Below, one piece after another: positions 7,972 through 13,891 of a stretch of 64,000 bases of DNA. The stretch comes from a virus. The position numbers were made by a program, and so were the translations under genes. The stretch spans positions 28,967 through 92,966 of the IMG/VR virus record IMGVR_UViG_3300030103_002937; one strand, given 5' to 3'. Each line of letters begins with the position of its first letter. The stretch's first letter is position 1. The notes under the pieces were generated by a model. That model saw nothing but the letters and a program-made list of their open reading frames with translations. It searched no databases and was not told the origin of the DNA.

Positions 7972-8169
7972 ATGAACAGTATAAAATTTTTAAAGGAGAA
8001 TAAAATACGATTGAACGGTGTGGTTTATAAACCTTACCTGATCGGTAACCTACCACCGAGCTTTGCATTCAAAGAGGAGTGGAAGACAGAAACTGACGGT
8101 ACAGAATATGTAGTCGAAGGTATTAACGAGTGGTTTAACTTTAAAGGATTTACCTATGTCAGTGAGTAA
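7972..8169 (+). CDS. Hypothetical 65-aa early protein
   Basis: Starts MNSIKFLKENKIRLNGVVYK. Mixed alpha/beta with many Trp/Phe in its second half. Overlaps the next gene by 14 bp, as expected for a tightly packed early operon. No recognised family. Confidence 0.6.
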   Translation: MNSIKFLKENKIRLNGVVYKPYLIGNLPPSFAFKEEWKTETDGTEYVVEGINEWFNFKGFTYVSE

Positions 8170-8365
8170 TATGAGAGAGCTACTAGCCTACAGTGCGGCG
8201 AAAAAAACCGAACGTGCTGAAGAGTGGAATGCGGAACGGTTAGCACACGGATATTGCAGAGGTCTGAATCACCGCGAATATATGCGGTATAGAGTAAACG
8301 GTAAGTCGGTATTCCGCAAAGGTAAAGACTTCTCACACCGCGAAAGGTGGAAATATACAAACTAA
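8156..8365 (+). CDS. Hypothetical 69-aa basic early protein
   Basis: Starts MSVSNMRELLAYSAAKKTER. Strongly basic (many Arg/Lys/His), so nucleic-acid binding is possible. Its stop TAA is part of promoter-like element P5. A second ATG six codons in (MRELLAYS) is an alternative start. Confidence 0.6.
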   Translation: MSVSNMRELLAYSAAKKTERAEEWNAERLAHGYCRGLNHREYMRYRVNGKSVFRKGKDFSHRERWKYTN

Positions 8366-8390
8366 ATACGAACACCTAACGATAATATAA
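8361..8390 (+). promoter_or_regulatory. Early promoter-like element P5
   Basis: ACTAAATACG, 10-bp spacer, GATAATATAA. Begins within the upstream gene's stop codon. Lies 18 bp before the ATG at 8409. Confidence 0.6.
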
Positions 8391-8408
8391 ATATAAAATA
8401 CAAAAGTT

Positions 8409-8609
8409 ATGCCAAATATGAGTTATTGCAGGTACGAAAATACCTCGCTAGATATGCAAGATGTAGTAGATACATTATACGACAGTGATGTCACCGAAGA
8501 CTTAAGTACACACGAGACACGTGGCTTAAGAACCATACTCGAACTAGCTAAAGATATTGTAGATATGGAAGATAAGATAAATAACATACTTGAAAATCAA
8601 GAGCAATGA
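8409..8609 (+). CDS. Conserved phage protein (MPNMSYCRYENT type)
   Basis: 66 residues. The N-terminus MPNMSYCRYENTSLDMQDVV matches a small conserved protein of unknown function found in many phages and some bacteria (MPNMSYCRFENT...). The rest is acidic and helical. ATG overlap with the next gene. Function unknown. Confidence 0.75.
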   Translation: MPNMSYCRYENTSLDMQDVVDTLYDSDVTEDLSTHETRGLRTILELAKDIVDMEDKINNILENQEQ

Positions 8610-8842
8610 GCAGTATTAATACAACCCCACTTACAGTGCGCGACGTATCACTAACGGTAAGTTACTATCACCATGCCGGTGAACCAGCAGTTATGTATTA
8701 CAAAGACGGGTCAGGCCACCCAGGTGAACCACCTTCAATTGAAGTGCAAGCGGTATACGCAGGTGAGATAGATATTTATGAACTGTTAGACGCAGATATG
8801 TTAGATTATATAGAGGGTAAATTAATAGAAATACACTACTAA
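8606..8842 (+). CDS. Hypothetical 78-aa acidic early protein
   Basis: Starts MSSINTTPLTVRDVSLTVSY. Acidic, beta-rich first half (VSYYHHAGEPAVMYYKDGSG) and a helical tail. Translationally coupled to both neighbours by 4-bp and TAATG overlaps. No recognised family. Confidence 0.6.
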   Translation: MSSINTTPLTVRDVSLTVSYYHHAGEPAVMYYKDGSGHPGEPPSIEVQAVYAGEIDIYELLDADMLDYIEGKLIEIHY

Positions 8843-9018
8843 TGAAACAACATTATATAACAGTATTAGATTTTACCGATGGCAGAATATATCAGTATGA
8901 TGCTTGGGAAGGAGCTCTTTCACACGACGACTATGAAGCATTACTAGATTTAAAAGGGCATAAGCTAAACAGTATTGAATGGATGGTTCATGAGAACAGT
9001 GAAATAATTACAAGCTAA
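8842..9018 (+). CDS. Hypothetical 58-aa early protein
   Basis: Starts MKQHYITVLDFTDGRIYQYD and ends ENSEIITS. It begins in TAATG overlap with the previous stop, and its own stop lies in promoter-like element P6. The strand-turn-strand start suggests a small beta domain. No recognised family. Confidence 0.6.
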   Translation: MKQHYITVLDFTDGRIYQYDAWEGALSHDDYEALLDLKGHKLNSIEWMVHENSEIITS

Positions 9019-9043
9019 ACACGAACCACATACGATAATATAA
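9014..9043 (+). promoter_or_regulatory. Early promoter-like element P6 (leaderless?)
   Basis: GCTAAACACG, 10-bp spacer, GATAATATAA. The ATG of the next gene is only 2 bp downstream, so a transcript from a start about 7 bp after TAATAT would have no leader. Confidence 0.65.
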
Positions 9044-9045
9044 GT

Positions 9046-9237
9046 ATGAAAAAATGTAAATGTAACAATATAATACCGGCGGGGCGAGTAAACCTCGGGT
9101 ATAACACATGCACAACTTGTTCAAACGTTGAACAGTATAGCTACGTACCCATTATCGCACATAAGACCGGTAATACTATTCAAATCGTCAGTCAGGCAAC
9201 AAGTGCCGCAGTGCACAGGTCATGGCGACGTAAATAG
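9046..9237 (+). CDS. Small zinc-ribbon-like early protein
   Basis: 63 residues. Two close cysteine pairs at the N-terminus (KCKCNN at 4-6 and CTTC at about 22-25) suggest one zinc site. They are followed by a conserved-looking segment, YVPIIAHKTGNTIQIV, and a basic C-terminus. Similar small proteins occur in marine phages; function unknown. The start is fixed by the promoter-like element immediately upstream. The stop codon overlaps the first stem of the structured RNA that follows. Confidence 0.65.
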   Translation: MKKCKCNNIIPAGRVNLGYNTCTTCSNVEQYSYVPIIAHKTGNTIQIVSQATSAAVHRSWRRK

Positions 9238-9434
9238 TTGTGTGATTAAAGGCGTAATTCCTTAGCGGGATGCGAGAAACGGCTCGATGAACACAACAGA
9301 GGGGCAAGAGATGCGGGTTACACACCGGTAAATGGCGCGCGGCCCCTCACTGGGCGTGAAATGGGTAGACAAGAAATAGGAGGCGAAAGCCACACTAACT
9401 TGTAACGCAGGTTCGATTCCTGCCACGTCCACTA
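9237..9434 (+). ncRNA. Compact structured RNA with tRNA-like 3' domain
   Basis: There is no gene in this gap, but several perfect helices are visible. GTTGTGT (9237-9243) pairs with ACACAAC (9291-9297). CGAG/CTCG makes a small hairpin inside that. GAGGGGC (9299-9305) pairs with GCCCCTC (9342-9348). A tRNA-like unit follows at 9352-9431. GC content is well above the flanks, as is typical of a structural RNA in an AT-rich phage. It lies in an early operon behind promoter P6. The exact ends are not determined, and I do not recognise the family. Confidence 0.55.
9352..9431 (+). tRNA. tRNA-like element without normal anticodon arm
   Basis: GGGCGTG (9352-9358) pairs with CACGTCC (9424-9430) as a 7-bp acceptor stem with one G-U, discriminator A and then CTA. 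The T-arm is perfect: GCAGG-TTCGATT-CCTGC (9407-9423). Between them there is no ordinary D stem. Instead GGGTAGAC is followed by ACAAG (9369-9373) pairing with CTTGT (9399-9403), which encloses a GGC-GAAA-GCC tetraloop hairpin (9382-9391). This is the plan of the tRNA-like domain of tmRNA (acceptor, T-arm, open D-loop, one connecting helix) but with no room for a coding loop. A degenerate tRNA is the alternative. Confidence 0.45.
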
Positions 9435-9446
9435 AAATTATAAATT

Positions 9447-9716
9447 ATGAGTGAAATAACTAACCGGCCCTATAATGGGTGGAATAATTACGCAACCTTT
9501 CGTGTTCACAACGATATACTAAACGGATATCAGTGGGATGAAGACGAGGAAATAAACGTAGACTTACTAGAAGCAATAGTAGAAAATGCGGTATTTGAAA
9601 ACAGCGGAGCAGTTGGTTTAATTGTAGACTACGCCAACTTGTTCTTAAATAATGTAGATTGGGAAGAACTAGTAGAAGTATATAACTATGACAGAGAAGC
9701 AGAACAATCAAGCTAA
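9447..9716 (+). CDS. Conserved phage protein (NGWNNYATF type, DUF7249-like)
   Basis: 89 residues. The N-terminal PYNGWNNYATFRVHNDILNG matches the YNGWTNYETWxxxLWxxND signature of a widespread phage family of unknown function (DUF7249-like). The rest is acidic and helical. Follows the structured RNA by 12 bp and overlaps the next gene by 29 bp. Confidence 0.7.
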   Translation: MSEITNRPYNGWNNYATFRVHNDILNGYQWDEDEEINVDLLEAIVENAVFENSGAVGLIVDYANLFLNNVDWEELVEVYNYDREAEQSS

Positions 9717-9948
9717 GAGGTTAGCAGAGCTTAAAGATAAGCACGGTATTGTCTTACACGGCAACTCCGATGCTATACATCTCCTCGACCGTATCGAAAC
9801 GGTAATACGCGACCAAATACTTGAAACGATTACCGAAGAAATGTTTGAAGACGGTATAGTTGAAGAGACCGACGATAAGTATAGTTTACTATTATCTGTA
9901 CTATACTACGAGCTAATTTACAAACTAAACACGGATGCTAAACGATAA
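9688..9948 (+). CDS. Hypothetical 86-aa acidic early protein
   Basis: Starts MTEKQNNQAKRLAELKDKHG. Mostly helical and acidic. It overlaps the upstream gene by 29 bp, and its TAA is within the GATAATAT part of promoter-like element P7. No recognised family. Confidence 0.6.
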   Translation: MTEKQNNQAKRLAELKDKHGIVLHGNSDAIHLLDRIETVIRDQILETITEEMFEDGIVEETDDKYSLLLSVLYYELIYKLNTDAKR

Positions 9949-9953
9949 TATAA
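9924..9953 (+). promoter_or_regulatory. Early promoter-like element P7 (leaderless?)
   Basis: ACTAAACACG, 10-bp spacer, GATAATATAA, then GT and the next ATG, as in P6. Confidence 0.65.
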
Positions 9954-9955
9954 GT

Positions 9956-10174
9956 ATGAAAGAAAAAGCAACACTATATAACAGACTCAAACCCAACTAC
10001 TTAGGTAAGTTAGTTGAGCAGCGTGAAAAGTTACCAAATATGGTAGCCGCAGCTGAACGAGCAATGAATGAAAACGTGTGGGTAATTAGCCTTACCGTTG
10101 GCGAGATGTGCACAATATGTGACGTACTCGAAATAGACTGGAACAAGTTATTTTTAATTTTTGAATATGAGTAA
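9956..10174 (+). CDS. Hypothetical 72-aa early protein
   Basis: The start at 9956 (MKEKATLYNRLKPNYLGKLV) is chosen over an in-frame ATG at 9935 because that one lies inside the promoter-like element. Helical, with a C-terminal VGEMCTICDVLEIDWNKLF. It resembles short phage proteins carrying a degenerate HTH-like helix pair, but I cannot assign a family. Confidence 0.6.
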   Translation: MKEKATLYNRLKPNYLGKLVEQREKLPNMVAAAERAMNENVWVISLTVGEMCTICDVLEIDWNKLFLIFEYE

Positions 10175-10637
10175 AAAGAAGTACATTACAGACGAGTTAA
10201 TCGAAGAGCGATTAAAAAAGCGAGGCCTGTCTTCATACGACGGTTATGGAGCAGAAGACGAAGATGCAGACTATAAAAAGCTATGTAAACACTATGACCT
10301 TGAAATAATAGATCGGTGGCATCAAAGAGCGGATTATTTTATGTACACTGAAACAACTGCAGACGGTTACGAAGTATGGGTTGCAACAGAACACCCAAAC
10401 GGTGATGTTAGCATAAATGAAGATGTTCACTACTATGACAGTGACCTTGCTGAAGTTCTTATGGAATGGATTAGGTACGGCGGAGCCACTATATACGTAG
10501 ACGATATAGAAGCGTATTATGTAACCGAAGCACTTGAAACTATGTGGGAAAACATGATTGACAGTATTAAAGACGAAATAATTATTGAATTACAAGATGA
10601 AGGATATGAATACGAAGACGCAGAAGCCACTGCCTAA
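10167..10637 (+). CDS. Hypothetical 156-aa highly acidic protein
   Basis: Starts at ATG 10167 (MSKKKYITDELIEERLKKRG), overlapping the previous stop; an upstream TTG two codons earlier is less likely. A basic N-terminal helix is followed by a strongly acidic body (YGAEDEDADY; DDIEAYYVTE; EYEDAEATA). The charge pattern would fit a DNA-mimic or protein-inhibitor role, but nothing in the sequence proves it. Followed by an overlapping conserved gene. Confidence 0.65.
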   Translation: MSKKKYITDELIEERLKKRGLSSYDGYGAEDEDADYKKLCKHYDLEIIDRWHQRADYFMYTETTADGYEVWVATEHPNGDVSINEDVHYYDSDLAEVLMEWIRYGGATIYVDDIEAYYVTEALETMWENMIDSIKDEIIIELQDEGYEYEDAEATA

Positions 10638-10842
10638 ATGGTTTGACGGAACAGTATATGAAAAGGGTGATACAGTATCAAACCCTTACACCGGCGACAA
10701 AGCCGAACTATCAGCAGAAGAGTTATCAATGTATGACGTAATCAAAGGTGCTGAATTTACACGAAGCTATAAACTTTTGCAGAAAGGTTTGGATTGGTTT
10801 AGACAAGCAAACCCCTCTGCATATATGACATTATTAGATTAA
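10606..10842 (+). CDS. Conserved phage protein (LPKWFDG type)
   Basis: The start at 10606 (MNTKTQKPLPKWFDGTVYEK) overlaps the previous gene; ATG 10597 is also possible. LPKWFDGTVYEKGDTVSNPY and LSAEELSMYDVIKGAE match a conserved family of unknown function known from cyanophages and other marine phages, in which LPKWFxGxVYxxGxxVxNPxSG and ELSMYDxIxG are constant. About 78 residues, the usual family length. Confidence 0.75.
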   Translation: MNTKTQKPLPKWFDGTVYEKGDTVSNPYTGDKAELSAEELSMYDVIKGAEFTRSYKLLQKGLDWFRQANPSAYMTLLD

Positions 10843-10844
10843 TT

Positions 10845-11000
10845 ATGAAATATCCAGATGCAGATAAACACTTTTGGGCTAGTATGACAAAGAGTGTTAT
10901 AAGAGTAGGAGGCTATTGTCTCATTTTTATTGACATTGAAGTAGCAGCGGGTATACTTATCGCTAGCGAAGTAATCGGAGTAATAGAAGAATTAGTATGA
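10845..11000 (+). CDS. Small single-pass membrane protein
   Basis: 51 residues, MKYPDADKHFWASMTKSVIR, then a hydrophobic helix (residues about 21-45) ending IGVIEELV. This resembles a conserved tiny membrane protein in marine phages that begins KYPDxxKHFWxSMxKSxIR. It ends in ATGA overlap with the GP88-like gene, so the two are coupled. Confidence 0.65.
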   Translation: MKYPDADKHFWASMTKSVIRVGGYCLIFIDIEVAAGILIASEVIGVIEELV

Positions 11001-11602
11001 ATTTATTAACACAGAACGGGAAACTCAAGAAGACAAGCAAACAATTGGGAGTACGTGTATTCAATTTCGGAATACCAGCTTACAAGTCTGCGTCCGGCAA
11101 ACTTACTTGCCCTATGGCTGACTCCTGCGTAAAATTTTGTTACGCTAAAAAGGGAGCATACATATGGAGCAACGTGCAGCCGGCGTTTGAAAAGCGCTAC
11201 CAGCTCACCAAAACGGATGAGTTTGTAGAGGCAATGAACGTAGAGATTAAACGCAAGCGACCAGACTATGTGCGGGTCCATGATAGCGGAGACTACTACA
11301 GTCCCAAATATCTAAAGAAGTGGATCGAGATTGCTATACACAACCCGTCTGTTAATTTTTACAGTTATACTAATATGGTAGATATGTTTCATAAAACCGA
11401 TCTGCCACCTAACTTCGATATTATATTCAGTGATGCCGGTAAACAGGTGCATATGATTGATTATGAGCAAGATAGGTACACAAAGATATTCAAATCCGAT
11501 CAAGAGTTAGATCGTGCCGGGTTTGTAAATGCAAGCAAGGTAGATTTGTTTGCAACGAAATGGTTCAGTAAGAACAAAAAAATTGGACTAGTATATCACT
11601 AA
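10997..11602 (+). CDS. GP88-family protein
   Basis: 201 residues. A cysteine cluster CPMADSCVKFCYAKKGAY (about 37-54) follows a conserved N-terminal LGVRVFNFGIPAYKSASGKL. Later segments VRVHDSGDYYSPKYLKKWIE and NPSVNFYSYTNMVDMF match phage gene-88 family proteins (first named in mycobacteriophage). The three-Cys spacing recalls iron-sulphur or radical-SAM-like enzymes, but the function is not established. Coupled to both neighbours by ATGA/TAATG overlaps. Confidence 0.75.
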   Translation: MNLLTQNGKLKKTSKQLGVRVFNFGIPAYKSASGKLTCPMADSCVKFCYAKKGAYIWSNVQPAFEKRYQLTKTDEFVEAMNVEIKRKRPDYVRVHDSGDYYSPKYLKKWIEIAIHNPSVNFYSYTNMVDMFHKTDLPPNFDIIFSDAGKQVHMIDYEQDRYTKIFKSDQELDRAGFVNASKVDLFATKWFSKNKKIGLVYH

Positions 11603-11871
11603 TGAGTAAAACAATATCACAAAAGTATATAAGAGATTATATAACAGAACATTACGGTGAGTTACGCCATGATGTAAAGCGTATGGCTAAAGCATGCAGA
11701 ATTGTAGCTAAACAGTATGGTTATACACCTAAACAAATCTTTCATTTTATGATTGAACAAGAAAGCTTAGGTACTACTCATAGTTATGGTTTCAATACTG
11801 CTTATGGGCGTGAAATACGCGAGGAGTTTGAAGTACAATATCATGAAATGTATAAAGAAATTACAAACTAA
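11602..11871 (+). CDS. Hypothetical 89-aa protein
   Basis: Starts MSKTISQKYIRDYITEHYGE. Basic helical first half (HDVKRMAKACRIVAKQYGYT) that could be HTH-like; ends EITN with its stop inside promoter-like element P8. TAATG overlap with the GP88-like gene. No recognised family. Confidence 0.6.
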   Translation: MSKTISQKYIRDYITEHYGELRHDVKRMAKACRIVAKQYGYTPKQIFHFMIEQESLGTTHSYGFNTAYGREIREEFEVQYHEMYKEITN

Positions 11872-11896
11872 ACACGGATGGACACTGATAATATAA
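11867..11896 (+). promoter_or_regulatory. Early promoter-like element P8
   Basis: ACTAAACACG, 10-bp spacer, GATAATATAA. It begins in the stop of the upstream gene and lies within the longest reading of the next frame, which bears on that gene's start. Confidence 0.55.
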
Positions 11897-11913
11897 AAGA
11901 TGAAGCACATACA

Positions 11914-12111
11914 ATGATATGGGCACGATTGTCTACTGCTGAGCTAGATTTGCAACGAGCAAAAGACTGGGACGGCAGAGGTCATTTAGATACAGACGAA
12001 AGCTTTGAGGAGACAAAAGAAGCACATATTGAAATGGCAAGAAGACGAGTAAATATTTATCATTACTTGCTAACACAAGTAGAAAAAGATATGGCAGAAG
12101 ATGACGAATAA
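11914..12111 (+). CDS. Hypothetical 65-aa acidic protein (start uncertain)
   Basis: The frame is open from ATG 11878 (MDTDNIKDEAHTM), but those codons coincide with promoter-like element P8. I therefore prefer ATG 11914 (MIWARLSTAELDLQRAKDWD), 17 bp downstream of it. Helical and acidic, with a C-terminal stretch (LTQVEKDMAEDDE) overlapping the next gene by 11 bp. No recognised family. Confidence 0.5.
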   Translation: MIWARLSTAELDLQRAKDWDGRGHLDTDESFEETKEAHIEMARRRVNIYHYLLTQVEKDMAEDDE

Positions 12112-12376
12112 AGAAATGGAACGTTTAGCTGATCTTATAGTTACAAAAATAATAGAAAAGCAAAACGAAATTGATGCAGCCTTCTTTGAAGGTATGAATG
12201 AAGCTATTGATAAAGGCGCGGAATTTTCAATTGAAAGTCAGGAAGATATATTGTTAGGTGAGCTTGCAAGACTGCAAACTATTTTAGCAAAGTATGAACA
12301 CGAAGAACATTATGAAAAGGCAGCAATAATAGCGAATAAAATTAAATGGTTAGAAAATAAAATAAGTAAATTATGA
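12101..12376 (+). CDS. Coiled-coil protein, UvrB/C-motif-like C-terminus
   Basis: 91 residues, all helical. The last 40 residues (LARLQTILAKYEHEEHYEKA, then AIIANKIKWLENKISKL) have the two-helix pattern of the UVR interaction motif (L-x3-A-xE-xEYE-xAAxLRDxI-x2L). Contacts with repair or clamp proteins are an inference from that likeness. Coupled to the next gene by a 4-bp overlap. Confidence 0.6.
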   Translation: MTNKEMERLADLIVTKIIEKQNEIDAAFFEGMNEAIDKGAEFSIESQEDILLGELARLQTILAKYEHEEHYEKAAIIANKIKWLENKISKL

Positions 12377-12597
12377 GCAAAGTAGGAATTGAAACAGTAA
12401 CAGTAGACTCTAGCTTAGTATCAGTAATGACCTATGCTAGAAAAGCAAAAATGTTGTATGTAACATTTAAAAACGGTACAATATATTTGTACAACAATGT
12501 AGATCATGCAACCTATGAAGACGTACGTAATTCAGAATCTATAGGTAAAGCATTACATAAAGAAGTGTTTGGTGTATTCAAATATGAAAAACTGTAA
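12373..12597 (+). CDS. KTSC-domain protein
   Basis: 74 residues. VDSSLVSVMTYARKAKMLYV, FKNGTIYLYNNVDHATYEDV and SIGKALHKEV line up with the KTSC domain (SSxxxxxgYd..L.V.F..G..Y.Y..V....Y......SxGxxxxxxIr), found alone or fused to RNA-binding or nuclease domains. The biological role of the family is unclear. It ends in TAATG overlap with the glycosylase-like gene, suggesting coupled translation. Confidence 0.8.
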   Translation: MSKVGIETVTVDSSLVSVMTYARKAKMLYVTFKNGTIYLYNNVDHATYEDVRNSESIGKALHKEVFGVFKYEKL

Positions 12598-13100
12598 TGA
12601 ATTTATTTTATCTTGATAGAGACCCTGTTGTTGCCGCGTCTTATCATTACGATAAGCATAAGGTCAAGATGGTCTTAGAAGCAGCGCAAATGCTTTGTAC
12701 AGCTCATCACGCCTTAGGCGAACAGTATGAGTATGACACAAGTTATGTACCCTATCGTAAAGCACATTTGAATCACCCATCAACTATATGGGTACGATCA
12801 AGTGCTGAGCAATATGTGTGGGCATATAATTATATGATGGCTTTAGGTAAAGAATACAATAAACGTTACAACAAAACGCATTTGACTATTGACAAGTGCC
12901 GTGACGTGCTATACACTTTGCCAAAATACATTTCAATGAAACCATTCGAGGAGCCACCTCAGTGTATGCCTGACGAGTACAAAGTACCAGGTGATAGTAT
13001 TATGGCTTACTGGAATTATTATGAACAGGACAAATATAAAATAGCAAATAAAGATGAGCAAGTCATTGTACGACCACTTTATGTCAACGAATGTATTTAA
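12597..13100 (+). CDS. Pyrimidine dimer DNA glycosylase-like protein
   Basis: 167 residues. MNLFYLDRDPVVAASYHYDK, then HKVKMVLEAAQMLCTAHHAL, LNHPSTIWVRSSAEQYVWAY and a late MPDEYK...AYWNYYEQDK match a conserved phage family commonly annotated as pyrimidine dimer glycosylase (DenV-related fold). It would act on UV lesions in DNA; the biochemical role of this branch is not proven. The family's conserved Asp/His/Lys (LDxDPxxAAxxHxDKHxxKM) are all present. Confidence 0.7.
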   Translation: MNLFYLDRDPVVAASYHYDKHKVKMVLEAAQMLCTAHHALGEQYEYDTSYVPYRKAHLNHPSTIWVRSSAEQYVWAYNYMMALGKEYNKRYNKTHLTIDKCRDVLYTLPKYISMKPFEEPPQCMPDEYKVPGDSIMAYWNYYEQDKYKIANKDEQVIVRPLYVNECI

Positions 13101-13135
13101 CATTGCAAATAAAGTAAAACAACAACAAAAAAAGA

Positions 13136-13264
13136 ATGGGCAAAGTAAAAGAGCTGTTTCAGCAAATGAGAGAACAAGAACTAGATGATCAGTTCATAAA
13201 TGAACATTTTTTTCTTTGCACTCTTCGCGACGAAGGCAGCGACGATAGCAAGATAAATAAATAG
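13136..13264 (+). CDS. Hypothetical 42-aa acidic protein
   Basis: Starts MGKVKELFQQMREQELDDQF and ends DDSKINK. The pattern KVKELFxxxxExExxDxFINEHF resembles short helical phage proteins of unknown function. It sits in the 176-bp gap between the glycosylase-like and HTH genes. Confidence 0.5.
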   Translation: MGKVKELFQQMREQELDDQFINEHFFLCTLRDEGSDDSKINK

Positions 13265-13276
13265 AATAATAGGCTA

Positions 13277-13891
13277 ATGTCACGTAACATGAGGTACTTA
13301 CATAGTAACAAAATTATATACAGGAGAGGTCCAATAAGTGACCAACCTAGCGAAACCTTCGAGTGGGGTGCGTTCTATGAAACAGGTACACATGAGTGTT
13401 ACGAATTGTTTAGGAGTAAGGCTAAGATAACAAGTTATAAATCACTGAAGTGGCATTTACTTGTACTCTGGTACCTTAACCCACAACTCGACCAAGATAA
13501 GTTTGAACAGCTTGCATACTATATAGCGGAAAAGGATAATGGTTTTATAACCTTTTCAATACCTGAAATGTTACTCAAAAAGATTATTTATGATGTGAGC
13601 ATGGAAGATCTTGAATATCCGCCAAAAAATAGGATTAGAAAAGTTATATTTAAAGACAGTACTAATCTTACTAAATCTCAAAAGCTATCGATAGTAGGCA
13701 AGCTGATTGGTCGTAATAGTAAAGCGCAGCCAGAGGATATATACGAAACAATGTTACTTATCCATGATAAAAGCGAAAAGATTACAATAACAAAGATTGC
13801 GCGGATATTAAATGTGTCAACCCGTACTATCTACAGAAACATGACACATGAACTCACGAAAGAAAAAGAACTTTTGAATGAAGAAATATAA
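13277..13891 (+). CDS. HTH protein upstream of sigma factor
   Basis: 204 residues. The C-terminal KITITKIARILNVSTRTIYR (about 171-190) is a clear helix-turn-helix of the resolvase/sigma-4-like type. The N-terminal 130 residues match nothing I recognise. It overlaps the sigma factor gene by 14 bp, so the two are made together. A transcription regulator or replication initiator are both plausible. Confidence 0.65.
   Translation: MSRNMRYLHSNKIIYRRGPISDQPSETFEWGAFYETGTHECYELFRSKAKITSYKSLKWHLLVLWYLNPQLDQDKFEQLAYYIAEKDNGFITFSIPEMLLKKIIYDVSMEDLEYPPKNRIRKVIFKDSTNLTKSQKLSIVGKLIGRNSKAQPEDIYETMLLIHDKSEKITITKIARILNVSTRTIYRNMTHELTKEKELLNEEI

Noticed and set aside
9237-9434. Full tmRNA, group I intron or ordinary tRNA gene
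   Set aside because: There is no room for a tag-coding loop or pseudoknots, no intron core motifs were seen, and no D-stem or anticodon arm can be drawn. Kept only as a structured RNA with a tRNA-like 3' end.
13081-13188. 35-codon ATG frame (MSTNVFNIANKVKQQQ) overlapping the glycosylase-like gene end
   Set aside because: It overlaps a better-supported 42-residue frame and has no matching pattern. Only one of the two is likely real.
13277-13891. A hidden DNA polymerase or integrase
   Set aside because: The protein is only 204 residues, with a C-terminal HTH and no polymerase or recombinase motif.
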